64,000 nucleotides of DNA, from NCBI RefSeq assembly GCF_035222375.1, contig NW_026946363.1:1550001-1614000 (forward strand), in the 5' to 3' direction. Below, piece by piece: positions 11,654 through 23,912 of this stretch. The stretch is from Podospora pseudocomata (Eukaryota; Ascomycota; Sordariomycetes; Sordariales; Podosporaceae). The notes under the pieces were generated by a model that ran no database searches, had not been told where the DNA came from, and saw only the letters and a program-made list of their open reading frames with translations. The position numbers and the translations under genes are program-made. Numbering within the stretch: position 1 is the stretch's first letter; each line of letters opens with the position of its first letter.

Positions 11654-12388
11654 ATAGGTATGCCATCCTCTCTTTGAGTAGGGAACCCCCAGAAGGTAGG
11701 TCGATCAGTGGTAAAATCTCGCCCAGGAAGGACAAGCTGGGAGAAATCAGTCTTCACCAACCAGTACACCACACCAGATTATCGTTAGGCGCCAAACCAG
11801 CACAACTTCACTTTGCCAAGTTCCGTGTTTAGCTTTGCCGTTCAATTCAACAGTATCTGTATGCTTGAAAAGTTAATCATCACCTCTGTACTGACATAGA
11901 GCTAATGAACACAGGTATCTGGGTATTCTAATTCCCCTCATAGGGCACGACACTACCCCATTCATCTTCCCATCTCTCTCCGATTCACATTCGACAGTGA
12001 ATATGCCTAACCTTGAATAAGGCAGGTCGCCGAGCTGGTTTCATATGCTCATGATCAATATTACAAAGCCATTTATCTCTGCCGATTGCATCTCGGCACC
12101 AAGAAAATGCTGACTGCATGATAGGGGTCGCTTCCTATTTGCCCCGCACCAGAACCACAACCCTCCAGGTGAAGCAGACAGGCGGCGCTGTTGCATACAG
12201 TCTCAGTCCCTTTATCACACTCGTAGTTGAGGGGGCCAAATATATAACTATGGCGTTAAATGTTTGAATCCACAAAAGACTTCGCGCTCTCAGTTTGGCC
12301 TTTGTATATCGAGCAACAAAGCCCTCCCTACGATATTCAGCATCACCCACTAATATGAAACGGTCAAGACGACATCAGCTTGCTCTAG
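11654..12388. other. Intergenic region upstream of the NLR-type gene
   Basis: 735 bp with no supported coding unit. It ends in an intron-like 3' end (TTGCTCTAG at 12380-12388), and an ATG-led short exon for the NLR gene may hide around 12250-12303, but I could not find a phase-compatible intact one. Confidence 0.35.
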
Positions 12389-15300
12389 GCGGATGCTCTT
12401 AACGAGTATACCAAGGAAACAGCACGGCTACTTGGTCCTGAGCGTCTTGCTGCCCTCAGCAACATCTTTAGCCCTGAAGAGCTGGACAAAGTTATCGAGG
12501 ATTCGGGAGCCGAGTTTCGACGTTTTCGTCCTGACAAGCCTCGACTGTGGTCAGCACTCAAGACTTTCGTTGCGCCAGTCTCAACACTTGCAAGAATAGC
12601 TGTTACCCCCGCCTCAGTAGCTGACTTCGGTGTTGCAACGAGTGCCGTTCTCGGCGCAGCCGTATATCAGCAGGTATTCCGGGAACTGCACGACTTCACG
12701 GAGAGGTTAGACCAATATGTCAATGCCACCATCGACGGTGCGCTGCGGCGAAAGATCGTCGCAATTCTCGCTACTATTTTGAAGGTCATCGGGCGGTCCG
12801 AATACCTAATCTCCAAGCGACACTTTCATGCCTATCTCCGTGTCACCTTCCTGGGTAAAGATGAGGCTACCAAGAAACTGATCGACGACTTGAATCGCAT
12901 TCTTGGCAGCGAACAGAGATACGTCCTCGGCGTGACATATGCAACAGCTCAAAGGACTGAGGAGATAGCCAAGACGGTCAGCAACACAGCAAACCAGACT
13001 TTGGAGCTTGTCAAGAACAGCGCAGACAAGGCATCCAAGGACGAGGATGAAGCGTGCCTGAGGCAAATTCTTTGCGATACGTCGGCCTGGGATGACGTCC
13101 AGGAGATCTTCGACACCAATGAATGGCACCTCCTCAATAATACCGGCGAATGGCTTCAGAAAGAACCTCTCTTCCAGTCATGGATGAGCCGCAACGCCTC
13201 GATTTTGTGGATTTTCGGTGGCCCAGGAGCTGGCAAGAGCTTCCTCTTTACGAGCATCGTCAAGCAGCTATTTGAGCAAGCCGAATTTGCTGTCAGCAAC
13301 GGCGTGCCTGCCGAATCTGTAGCCTACTTCTTTGTCAAGAAGAACAACGACACCTTGAGAGACGCCAACGTGATTCTCAAAACGCTTGCCTGGCAGATTG
13401 CAGCACAGGACCAGAACTTCAGGCAGCACGCCATCAACATTTGCAAGCAACGAAGCCTGACGGCCGTGGCCGAACAGACTTGGAATCATATGTTTCTGAA
13501 CTACTACAACCAGCCTGGTGGGAAGGACACACAAGCCGTCACAATCTTAGTAGACGGTCTAGATGAAGCCACACCGAAGACTCAGAGGACCATTCTCGGT
13601 CTGATGAAGGATCTGGTCGTATCTCGAAACATGAACAGCCACCGTGCCATCAGATTTGCCATCATCGGGAGGGGTTCTCTGAAAAGTGATGTGGAATTCG
13701 AACGGCTGGAGAAAGCATACTTCATCGAGGTGTCGTGCACCAAGAATCAGAGTGACATCGACAGCTACATTCGCAAGCGACTCCCAGAAATTAAGGTCCT
13801 TCTCCAGCTGGCCTTGAAAAAGCCCGATGGGGTCATGAAAGCAAAGAAAGAAGGCAATAAAATCTTGAAGACGGTATCAGAAGGAGCGGAAGGGGTGTTC
13901 TTATGGGCCCGGCTCTTGTTGGATAGTCTCATCGAGAAAGAACTACCACAGATCAAGGCGACTTTGGAACACTCGCCTTCCAGCCTGGACGGCATGATCT
14001 TTTCGGTTTTCGATCGGTTCGACAAGGACAAAGTAATCGACGAGAGCGTTATGCGGAAGATGCTTCTGTTCATGACGTACTCAAGAAGGCCTCTGCTGTT
14101 TGGAGAGCTGAACCTCATTACAACTTTGCCTGCTCTGGAGACGAACTACCTGCTCCGGAAACACATGCGCAGCACACTGTCCTCAGTTTTCGACTTGAAG
14201 TTCCGTGACGATCGTGATCCTCTCCTTCCGACAGAATCGAACGAAGACCTGGGAGATGCCAATGACCAAGCGGGCGGCCATTCCATTGCTTACGAAGATG
14301 AGGTCACTCTAGAGTTCAATTCCGACGACGACGATGAGGATGATGATGAGGATATAGCCTCGGATGGCGATTCAGACGACGAGGACGGCGATATATACAG
14401 CATTGTTTTCGCGCGCCAAGACAAAGTCCATTCCCAACTCTGGACCGCATGATGAGAGCGATCCCAGTACTGGGCTAAAGGCTCAATCTGAAGCTCTTAG
14501 CGAAATGCTAGAGTGGCTGAACATTGGCCAGTTGAAGTCCCGCGTCACCTTCTGCCACACACGCATCCGACACTATCTAGTACGAGAGGGATCCCCCAAG
14601 ACACGAGACTTCCGCTCGTTATCGATTATACCCGAAATCGAAAACACCCATGTCAACATTGTCATTACCTGTCTTGACATACTTCGTCTGGCGCTGGCGT
14701 TGCCAACCGAGTCTGCTTTCCTATGTGACTACCCCCTATGCCACCTTCCGTACCACCTGGAGGAGATTGATAAGGACGCAGTTGCTCCCAGAGATGCGGC
14801 CAAGATAGTTGAGGGGCTCTACTGGCTGTTTGGGACCGAGAAAGGATGTCTCAGTCTGCTGCAGTCGGTGTTGCAATATGATGAATTTCACGGGTCGCAT
14901 CGGACATTCTGGAATATGTGGATTGCCACCGACAAGTACTTCAAAATCGTTTAGGGCTGGCTGGGGCAGGCGGAATGTCTTAAAGATCTCATGACGGAAA
15001 ACTACGAGGACGACGAGGACGATGCTGTGGTGTGGATGCTCTCGGCCGCTGCGTCGCTCCCTGTTCTCCTGCAGCCCATGATGAAGGCTGCGTCCAAGAA
15101 GTGGTTCGACAGGCCAGATTTCAGTGCAGAAACCCACGCCGATAAGGGGAACTGGGTGACCTGGCTGCTTCACGGGTGGCTTAACTGGGTAAGAGCATCA
15201 CTATTGTCTTTGCAAGTTTAAAGACTACTAACGTTTGCTCCAGGCTGAAGATGGGAAACCACCCACGGAAGAGCAAGAATTCGAATTAGGAGGAGTTGGT

Positions 15301-16984
15301 TGGGTTATGAGCTTCTCACACCGGAGCGATTGGAACACGTCGCAGAGTGGGCTAAACGGCCAAAGGATGTGCACTGGCATACCTGTCTAGGCTGGATGCT
15401 CCTAGAAGGGTCGCATTACGACTCAGCTATTGATCACTACAAACAAGCCATCGAGCTCTGCGATGATGCCTGGCCCGCATTGGAAGGTCTCGCCCGGTGT
15501 CTTGGAAGCCAAGGCAAGTACCAGGAGGCCATTGAGTGGCAAGAAAAGGCCATCAACGCCATTCCAGAAGACTCAACTTGGATCAGCGCCTATCTCTGGC
15601 CTCGGATTGGCGAATGGGCCGATCTTATTGGAGATGAAGACAAGGCGTACACGGCGGCCAGGATAGGCTTCCAGACGGAGCCGTATGCCATCCTGGCCAC
15701 CACGACGTACCTGACGAAACTCGATCAGCGAGGAGAGTACGCAGAGCTGATGTGGGCTCTCCAGAGCTTGCATGATCTTGAGGACTACTAACGTGAGGGG
15801 ACAAGCTTGCTTGTTCGCCTGCTCGTTCATGGCGAATACATAATCTCGCAGATGGGCAACGCCTGTGCACGGAATGGTCGCCCTCAGTTTGCTCTGTACG
15901 CCCTTGACAAAGCGCTGGAAGTTGTCGACGCTGATGATGCACGTGACTACATCAAAGTCTGGCTTCCCTACCAAATAGCCACCTTCAAATATCACTGTTA
16001 TGGTCTATGGGAGAAGGGTGCCAAGCTTTGGGGGATTTTCTTGGAACGACTGTCGGCGAAGGGGGAGAACTTTGAAAGTTACTTCTCCAATTGGAAGAAA
16101 TGGGCGAGAAACAGGCTCTCGCAGCATTATTTTGACACGGCAGTTCGGTCGTGCAAGCTAACCAAAGTCTGCGGCCGCTCAGCGCGGACAAGCTCAGGGA
16201 GCTGGCTGTCGAGGTTTCCACCGGGCTGGAGGAGGGGTATGATGGCTTTGACTTGTTCCGCACCGACTATCCGGCTATGATCTGGGGGAGGTGGTCGAGA
16301 GTCTACAAGGGCGTGGAGGAATCGGTGTGGAGGAAGTGTTTCCGCGCTGCTGTTCTGGAGGGGCTGAACAGTGTTGATGATGATCCCACGAACGATACCA
16401 GCGGTTTGCAGCACGTGGCCAAGATATTGCTGCATGTGGGCGACAAGCACAGTGCTTCTGCTATTCTGGCCATTCTCTTCAATGGTGTCAAGGCTAAGTC
16501 AGAGCAGAGCGCCGTAGAAGGAGGGAGCGAAGATGACGGCGATAATAACAAGGACCATGCGGGAAGCGGCCAACCTTTGAGTCTGGCTGATCCGCCGGCA
16601 GAGACTCGTAGCCAGGAGACGCCACCTGAAGCCTCTCCCACCAAGGCAAACGAGTTGCCTCTCAATATCGACGAGGATGCCGGGATTTTTACCTGTGACC
16701 ATTGTCAGAGGGAAACTGGCGAGGTTTCCGAGTTATTTTATTGCGAGGTGTGTCCAGAGGTGACCAACTGGTGTGGGGAGTGTTTGGCACTTTTGAAGGA
16801 CCCAGAGCAACGAAGGTCGATGATGTCCTACAGATGCAGCCCGGAGCACGACTTTTACAGACTGTGACCTGTTCCTGATGAGGCGAGGTACATAGCTGCG
16901 TCGTCGTTTGAGGATGGGGTCACGGTGAAGAAGGAGTGGTTGGATCAGCTGCGGCGCGAATGGTGGGAGGCCACGAAGGAGTAG
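12389..16984 (+). pseudogene. Decayed NLR/STAND-type gene (NACHT-TPR-Cys-rich)
   Basis: Remnant of a fungal NLR-like signal-transduction ATPase, a family involved in non-self recognition. In order: an N-terminal helical region starting ADALNEYTKETARLLGPERL, resembling the Goodbye-type N-terminal domain; a NACHT-like NTPase with Walker A FGGPGAGKS near 13220 and Walker B ILVDGLDEAT near 13545; an acidic run near 14330-14390; a helical region (WLNIGQLKSRVTFCHTRIRHY); TPR-like repeats at about 15330-15980 (DAWPALEGLARCLGSQGKYQ); and a Cys-rich end at 16690-16860 with CDHC, CEVC, CGEC and a final CSPEH. One ordinary intron is visible (15189-15243, GTAAGA...CCAG). The collinear domains are split by about three in-frame stops (14952-14954, 15789-15791, 16865-16867) and about three frame changes (near 14400-14450, 15300 and 16150). 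No intact start exon was found. Alternatives are assembly errors or a set of shorter genes. Confidence 0.8.
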
Positions 16985-19900
16985 ATGTGGCTTAGGGATT
17001 TAAAGGGAACCTCCCAAAAGACATAAGTAGCCTCACTTCAGTCAATGATGGTTTTGGATTTAATGCAATAGATTTAGTCAAAAAAACACCAGGGTTGTGA
17101 AAGCCATAATCCCCCACCATTAACTCCGCCCCAGACAGTTGCCAAGTAGATAGGAGCCGGAGACGGCCTTCAACCTCACAACCATTCCGTGCGGCACAAG
17201 GCGTGGGGTCGGCAAGCAAGCACGCAATTCAGCGGCGATGGCGGCGTCGACAAGACCGCTTGATCGGCCGAACCAAGACTAGATGAACTCTTTCGAACAG
17301 TCAAGCAAGGCGAAAGATCCTTCGACCCAGTTGACGTGACCAACCAGCTCCTTCTGCTTCCAAGCGCTTTTGACATGCTACTCTGATCTTATCACGAAGG
17401 CTAGCAACCGACTGACTGCCCAGCAACATCATCACGTCATGAAGAAATTTGGCATCACAAGCTCATGGCACCACATGGCGACTCAGTCTTTCACATACGA
17501 ACGCGAGGTCGACTCATTCGTCACCTCGATGGGACGGTCTGGTCTAGTTTGGCATGTGAAGCTGAGCAAGGGGAACAGCGTGGAGTTTATAAACTTGAAC
17601 AAAAACAACTCTCCGGTGCTATCGAAAAAAAAAATAGGATAAAAATAGGCACATATTGAAAAGAAGCGTACCGACCGGATGTGATTGCTGCCGGTAAAGC
17701 ACAATGTTGCGCTTGTTTATGCAAGACCGTCGTTCATGGCTGTTTGGTAGGTCTGATTGGTCAGGCGTCCATGTGGGTCTTGAAGAGAAATCCAATTGTT
17801 CGGGGGGACCAGCCGCCAGCTTTTCTGTCCGGAACCACTTTTGACGACCCAAACTCCGAGACTTTCCCAAAGGAAAAGACGACGCTAATTTTTCTTTCTC
17901 TCGATCTGCAAATGCACGAGGGAAGATGGCTGGCAGGCGGAAGATGGCCGGGCCGGGTGCAGGATATATTCGAAATACCACCGAACAACGAACCTTTTCC
18001 CGGTTGCCCGACTTTGAGCCCACCGCTGTTTGCGAGATGACGTTTCGCGTGGAATCCGCAAGGTTGTGTTGTAGTTGCTACGGAGAAATAAAAGGACGCC
18101 AGTGATGGCCAAGTCGATGGCGGGAGATATGGCGGGTAGGGTGAGAATGGGAGTGGTTCGCTGTTGCTTAGGCTGGAGATTGCTAATGGCGAGATGCTTC
18201 ACTCGTCACCCTTCAGTTCAAGGAATTGCTCGATGCCAAGTTAGACTACGGTCCATCGTCCGATTACAAGTCGCCCTATTCTGAGAAATTTCTCATCCGA
18301 TGCCTCGATGAATTGAATTCGGTTCAAGCTCCGCCGTCTTCCTCGCCACGGAATACAACTTCATCGACATATGTATGCAGCAGCAGCGGAATGAACACGC
18401 GGGATAGATATAGCTCAAGCTGTGTAGCCGACAGAGAGGCAGCTGAACACGTTCAAACCCGCTCTGCGCCGCCCGACAACAGCCGGTTTGACGCTATCTA
18501 ATATATATCTTGAATGCTGTTCATGTTCCCTACGATCGAGCAGTTCGCTTCTGGGGGCGGGGCCCGTGTCCGAACGCAAGCAAGCGGCGGGCAAAGCACA
18601 ATTGCATTGTGCACGAGCCATCAACGGGCACCAGCGCTTATCCCTGCTCTACCCCTTTACCCCTGCCAGAACATTCATGGTCCAAGCTCGTCTGATGAAA
18701 GTCCTCTCAAACGGCTTGTGCTTCAGCAGGCCGCCATAGGGGTGGGACCCGGTCTCAGGACTTAAGATGATGGGGTTGCGACAGGAGATGCGACGGTCAA
18801 AACTCTGCGAGTACGTCCATTATCAAAAACAAGGCATTTCTTCTTTGCAGGCGGCTCAAAAAGGGGTGGGAGGCTTACCTACTTCGTACTGGGTAGGGTT
18901 GAACGGAGGATTGCTTCCAGGTGAGCATACCGCAGCATGTAATTGCTTGCAGAAGGATGCTATCGAAATCTTGGTGGTATTTTTAAAAAGTGCAAGAAGT
19001 CTGGGCGACATGTTGCTCTGTCAGTGGATTGGCCACGGCTTTATTCTGGTTGCTCGCTCAAAGAGTCGTTCTTGATGAGGGCAAAGTCACTTGACGCTGG
19101 TGAAGCGCTGACGAGTTACAGAATCGATACATGTTCCCTGGAGAGGGCGGGACCGCATGCCCAGAGTGCATGGGACCCCTGCGTCTGATACACGACAAGG
19201 CGGGTTGCCATCTCATTGGCTGACCCCAGCTTGTAACCGCCCTCGGCATGCCCAATCACGCCAGACGGAGCAAGACAGCAACCAGTTTCCCTCATTTCTC
19301 GCAAGCTTCCACTGGGAGAGTCACTATCACCACCCAATTGCTGCTGGGGAATCACGGCGGACAAAAGGCCACGAGGTACATGGACGCTGTACCAATACGC
19401 GGCGGTGTGCACACAATGGCACGAGGTGAGGCAAGATGGTTCACGGCTAGCACTTGAGGCCTCGGTCTCTGTTCGAGCGACCAGATGTGGCGGCCGATTC
19501 CCCAGCAATTGACGGGGCGGGAATCCACGTTCTTGTACCATCTGCCGCCGCCATCTTGCTCGCCATCCGCAATCCGCCTTCAAGCGGCGAAAACAGCCAC
19601 GAGCGTAATGAGGACTGGCTGACAATCGCTTGTGCAGAGACGCGGGAGACGGGTCGGGGCCGTGGCTGGTGCTGTCCATGAGACATCGAGAAGATCCTGT
19701 TTTCCCTTTCTTTTCCCTTTTCTCTACATCGACAAACAACAATTCTTTGTGTTTTAAGAAAACACAAGGTCTCTTTCCATGTCACTCCCCCCTCGCTAGG
19801 GCACCCCACTGTGACTTACAGGCATGCGCATGGCCCCATAGCCCGACTTGGTCACTTTTCCCTCAAGGTGCTACCTTGCAAGGTACCTCCCCTGGTCCAG

Positions 19901-20855
19901 TCTGGCCTGCCCTGTCGCTTCTTAAACTCGCATGGTCCCGGACGGGCGTCGATCAAGCAGCCGTCTTTACTCCATACCTACATTACATACAAACCCAAAC
20001 GCCCCCTTTTGCTTCAAACCTCCCCCTTGGGTAAACTTCCACTCTGTCTGATCTCCAGTGCGACCTCCATGCGACGAACACCAGGCCTCTGACCCATGGC
20101 CGCCTAGTCCTCGATCCGAAGTAGAGAAGAAACAACCGCTCGGATGCCCACCATAATCAGAGTTTGACACACGAGACATACCCATCCCCTCTACCCCCTC
20201 GACGATTCTCCATCTGATACACCAAACCTCGCCCCCCCGGACGCCATCCCCACCACCGTCTCCCTGAACTTGACCCTGCCGAGAACGACCACCCAGCATC
20301 GGCCTCGGCAGACGGAGTGTAGCGGGACCCAATATTAGTCCTTGGGAGCCCCGCTGGCCGTGGGTTTCTTGGGATTCCCTCGCCTTTTCCTGCCTTTCCC
20401 TTCTTTCTTCTGCATCCGCTGGTCGATAGCCTTCTTTCATATCGATCATTCTTTTTTCGTCATACCTTTCGATTCTACCCTTTCAGGCCTTCAGCCCAAC
20501 CCGCGGGTCCGGAACCTCGCCCATTTACGCCCTCCTTTTTTTGGTCTCGACGACAACCTTTATTCAGCGCTGTATATTTGTATTGTTTGGGGGTTTTGTT
20601 CACTTCGCGCCGGGCCGCTCTTTCTTCTCGACTCAACTCCTCTGTGGTAATTTCATCGGCAGCAAGGAACGAAAAACGTGGTGTAATTTGAGGACTTTTG
20701 GGAAACGTCAGCATCATCAGCATATTCGAAGCGTTTGTGTGATTTTGGAATAGCACGGCAAAGAGCATTTAGGATTTTGTCATTTTTGGGGAATCATCGA
20801 AAGCAAGGAACTGTAATTTTGGAAACGCATCGGTCAATTTTTTTCATCGGTCAAC
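16985..20855. other. Gene-poor region, 3.9 kb
   Basis: No convincing gene is present. A coding-like 34-codon fragment at 17282-17383 (DELFRTVKQGERSFDPVD and onward, ending at a stop) may be a relic. The last 0.8 kb before 20856 is pyrimidine-rich with C/T tracts, typical of a fungal promoter and long 5' UTR for the following gene. I saw no terminal repeats or transposase motifs. Confidence 0.45.
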
Positions 20856-21431
20856 ATGGGAAAGCTTATCAAGAACCACTGGGCGAGGCTCATCATCCTG
20901 GCCTCGGCAACTTGTGAGTTATATCTCATGAGAAAAAAGGGGGGGTAACTACCGAAGACCAGAAACACTGACATGAGAGAAAATCTAGACCAGATTGCCG
21001 CTGCGATAGAAGGGTACTTCTGGCCCAAGATCCTGTGGGACTTCCTCACCAAGACCCTCGACGGTGCCGTCAAGCCGATACCAGTCCTCCAGACCATCAA
21101 CCTCATCTGCGGCCTTTTCCTTCTTGCGTGGGAGTGGCCCCTCAACTTCATCGCCGGCACCAGCATCCACCGCAGTCTCGAAGCCCGTCTCGCATTCCTT
21201 CCTCTTTCCGCACTCGCCGCCGCCCTGCTGTACCAAGGTGCCAACGCTGCGATTTATCAGGTGATTGGACTGGGGGTGTATTTCTGGGCGTACAGTGAAG
21301 GAGAGGTGCGTTTCATTTTTCTTCTTTCTCCTCCCCTCTCCTGAACCATCAAACTAACATCCTCTCAACAGATCATCTGCGCAAAGCCATGGACACTACC
21401 ACAACGAGGCGGAAAGGGAAGCAGAGCATAA
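20856..21431 (+). CDS. Small multi-pass membrane protein, function unknown
   Basis: A 144-aa integral membrane protein of a conserved fungal family that I recall as uncharacterised. Exons are 20856-20913, 20989-21305 and 21372-21431. Intron 1 is GTGAGT...TCTAG, intron 2 is GTGCGT...ACAG. The protein starts MGKLIKNHWARLIILASAT and continues YQIAAAIEGYFWPKILWDFL. About four hydrophobic segments are present, including PVLQTINLICGLFLLAWEW, ARLAFLPLSALAAALLY and YQVIGLGVYFWAYSEGE. The tail is short and basic after ICAKPWTLP. Residue conservation recalled from related fungi supports the exon structure. No catalytic residues can be assigned. Confidence 0.82.
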
Positions 21432-21853
21432 AAAGCCATCATCTCTTCTGGATTTTTTACTCAAAATGCAAAAGCACAAATACAAAAACCGCTTTTAGGT
21501 TGTGGCAAAACACATAACCAAAAGGAGCCTTTTTTTTTGGTCCCTACCTACATAACCGAAACGACGACGGTGTGAATATCAACCTTCTACCCTTCTTCCA
21601 CTTATCTTACAACTCCACATCTCATCGAAAATCTTTTTCTCTTCCTGGCCGAGCCGGAGACAACAATAACCGACACTACTTCCGAGGAACTGTGCAAAGG
21701 AAGAAGAGAAGGGATGATAATATAATGCCTTTTGGGAAGTGAGGGATATGTGGGGAAGAAAAAGGGGAAACGTACATACATACAACGAATGATACCAGAT
21801 CCCAACAAACTTCTTAGAGGAGGATGGATGAGGAGGAAGCAGCAGCAGGCAGT

Positions 21854-21917
<64 letters not shown>

Positions 21918-23049
21918 GATGAGGAGGAGCAGGGGGAAGGAAGCTTTCTATTTTTTCATGAATATACTAGTATTTCTTATTCTCTCATGATGAACATTTC
22001 CTTTCTTTACCATGAACAGAGCGATGATGGTGGTTGCATTTGCATGAGAGGGAGCGGGAGGGGCAGTGCAGGGAGGGTAACTTAGGGGTTGTGTTGTATA
22101 TCCAAGATGTGGAGCTGTAAAAATCTCAACAACACATGAATACATCGCCTCAGTTGCGGTAAACACTGACAACAACTATCTTCATGGCAACCGTCGGCTG
22201 ATGTGAAATTCCATCTTTGCATGTGTAACCTCAATCATGACCAACTCCTTCACATCTCAATTTCACCACACCCGTGGACTCAACTTCGAAATCCATGAAA
22301 GCATTTCTCGCAGTGGGTTGGTTACACACCGACAAAATCCAGTCCCATTCCATGATCCCACCAAACCTCACCAACTTTTATCATCCTTGCTCAATTTCAC
22401 CCCCTTTCCTTACCTACCTAGACACCTCACTCGGTATAAATTTCATTCTACAACCTCTCCCAATCTCTCTCCCTTGGGTCACCTCTCACTCACTCGCCGG
22501 AACTCAAAATCCATAAATAGCACTTTCCAAAATCTCGGAAAGAAAAAAGAAGGCTCCTCATGTCCTACAAAAACTCCGGCGGCTCACGAATCAACTTTGT
22601 GACACCAAACTGAGACACCTTCTCACTGGCTACCTCGAAAGTTCTGGATGTTTTCATCTGCGGGTAGCGCCCAGCCTTTCTCTTGTCTCACATTTCACCG
22701 ACACAACCGTCATCACGTGGCTCACAAGCGCCCAGCATACTTCTGTAACACATTTCACACCAACAGACATCAGTTCATCAAAAAGTCATCTCAGATCATG
22801 CCATTGTTTGGCGTGGTATCTAAAGGCTACCCATTCCCTTAGGGTTAAATAACTCCTACGCCCCTTCACAAGATAATCACCAATCCAGCCATCACCTTTC
22901 GCCTCGCTCCAATGTAACGATCCCAATTCCGTGATTTCGTCCAGGAGTAATATCGGTGTAACTGGGATTGATTTAATCGAATGTATTAATGGGTAGGAAG
23001 CAGGCAGCGATTGATCTCACCAGGAGGTGGCAAGTGAGATGTTGGTTGC
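21432..23049. other. Intergenic region with GA microsatellite
   Basis: 1.6 kb of non-coding sequence between convergent genes. It includes a long GA tract at 21856-21914 and AT-richer DNA after 21940. Short open frames here have no domain or codon support. Confidence 0.45.
21856..21914. repeat. (AG)n microsatellite, about 29 units
   Basis: Uninterrupted AG dinucleotide run of about 59 bp downstream of the small membrane-protein gene. Confidence 0.95.
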
Positions 23050-23912
23050 TTATCTGCCGCTGCCGATAGCGTTGGCATCGTTTCTGAAGCCCTGGCGCTC
23101 TTGCAACTATATCAAAGAGACTCGTTAGCGATCATGTTTCGTATAGTTTGGTTGATGTCGTGGAGTAAATTTTATGAGCCAGCCTCCACCAGCGCTGTCA
23201 AACATGAGATGGTTGCTGGCGACTCAACATGGCCAGTCGGCCACCTCGCACCCGAGCGGCTCAGCATGGGGCTCCGCAAACCACACTGCGAAGCCCAGTT
23301 TCGCGAGTCGCCAGGCCGGCCGCCCAGTTCCTCGCATCTGAAGCCAAACGGCGTAGCAGAAGCTTATACAGGCGACCTCATCCGCGAAACTGGCGAGGCG
23401 GCCGCGGCGGCCGGATGGTGACAGTGGCTTATTTGACATGCTGGAGCCTTGCCTGATTCCACCTCCCACCAGCAAAAGAACACGAAAAGGAAGAGAAGCA
23501 AACACCGCTTCAAGTTTCACATACCTCAAACTCCTGCAGTGTGCCCTTCTCCAAAATCTTAATCACGGCCTCGTCCTCGTTGGAAGTACCAAACTCGTTT
23601 TCAAGCAGGGCATTCGAGGCACCCTCAAGTCTGCCGTGGGGACCGTGGCTGTTTCTCTCGTCAGTACTTTGCACACAGTGTATTTATTGCGTCATGTCGC
23701 ACAACCCGACATAGTATTGCGGGGTAAATTTGACGAGGAGTAACTCACCGGTGAGTAGCAAAGACCTTGAAAGAAGAGACAACCTGGGCGAGGGGGGTAG
23801 ATCTGTCAGAAACCCACTTCTGGTAGTCCTCAGCACTGTCGACAACGACAACAAAGTCATCGTGCTCGCCCTTGAAGAAAACCTTGGCGCGGGTAGCCTC
23901 TCCACGAGTCAT
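23050..23912 (-). CDS. rtc3: RTC3/SBDS-N-domain-like protein
   Basis: Small protein with the SBDS N-terminal-type fold, similar to yeast Rtc3/Yhr087w, which is tied to RNA metabolism and stress. Exons are 23912-23749, 23648-23525 and 23097-23050, giving 111 aa, the same size as the yeast protein. Motifs are KVFFKGEHDDFVVVVDSAED, LAQVVSSFKVFATH, HGPHGRLEGASNALLENEFG and EAVIKILEKGTLQEFE, ending RQGFRNDANAIGSGR. Intron 1 (100 nt) is GTGAGT...ACAG. Intron 2 is unusually long (427 nt) with donor GTATGT, and to keep frame it must end at a weak GAG acceptor two bases beyond an AAG; the last exon rests on its family-like tail. Two TACGTCA motifs lie upstream. Confidence 0.85.

Noticed and set aside
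22237-22602. 121-codon frame on the plus strand
   Set aside because: Ser/Thr/Pro/Asn composition without motif, no splice or family support.
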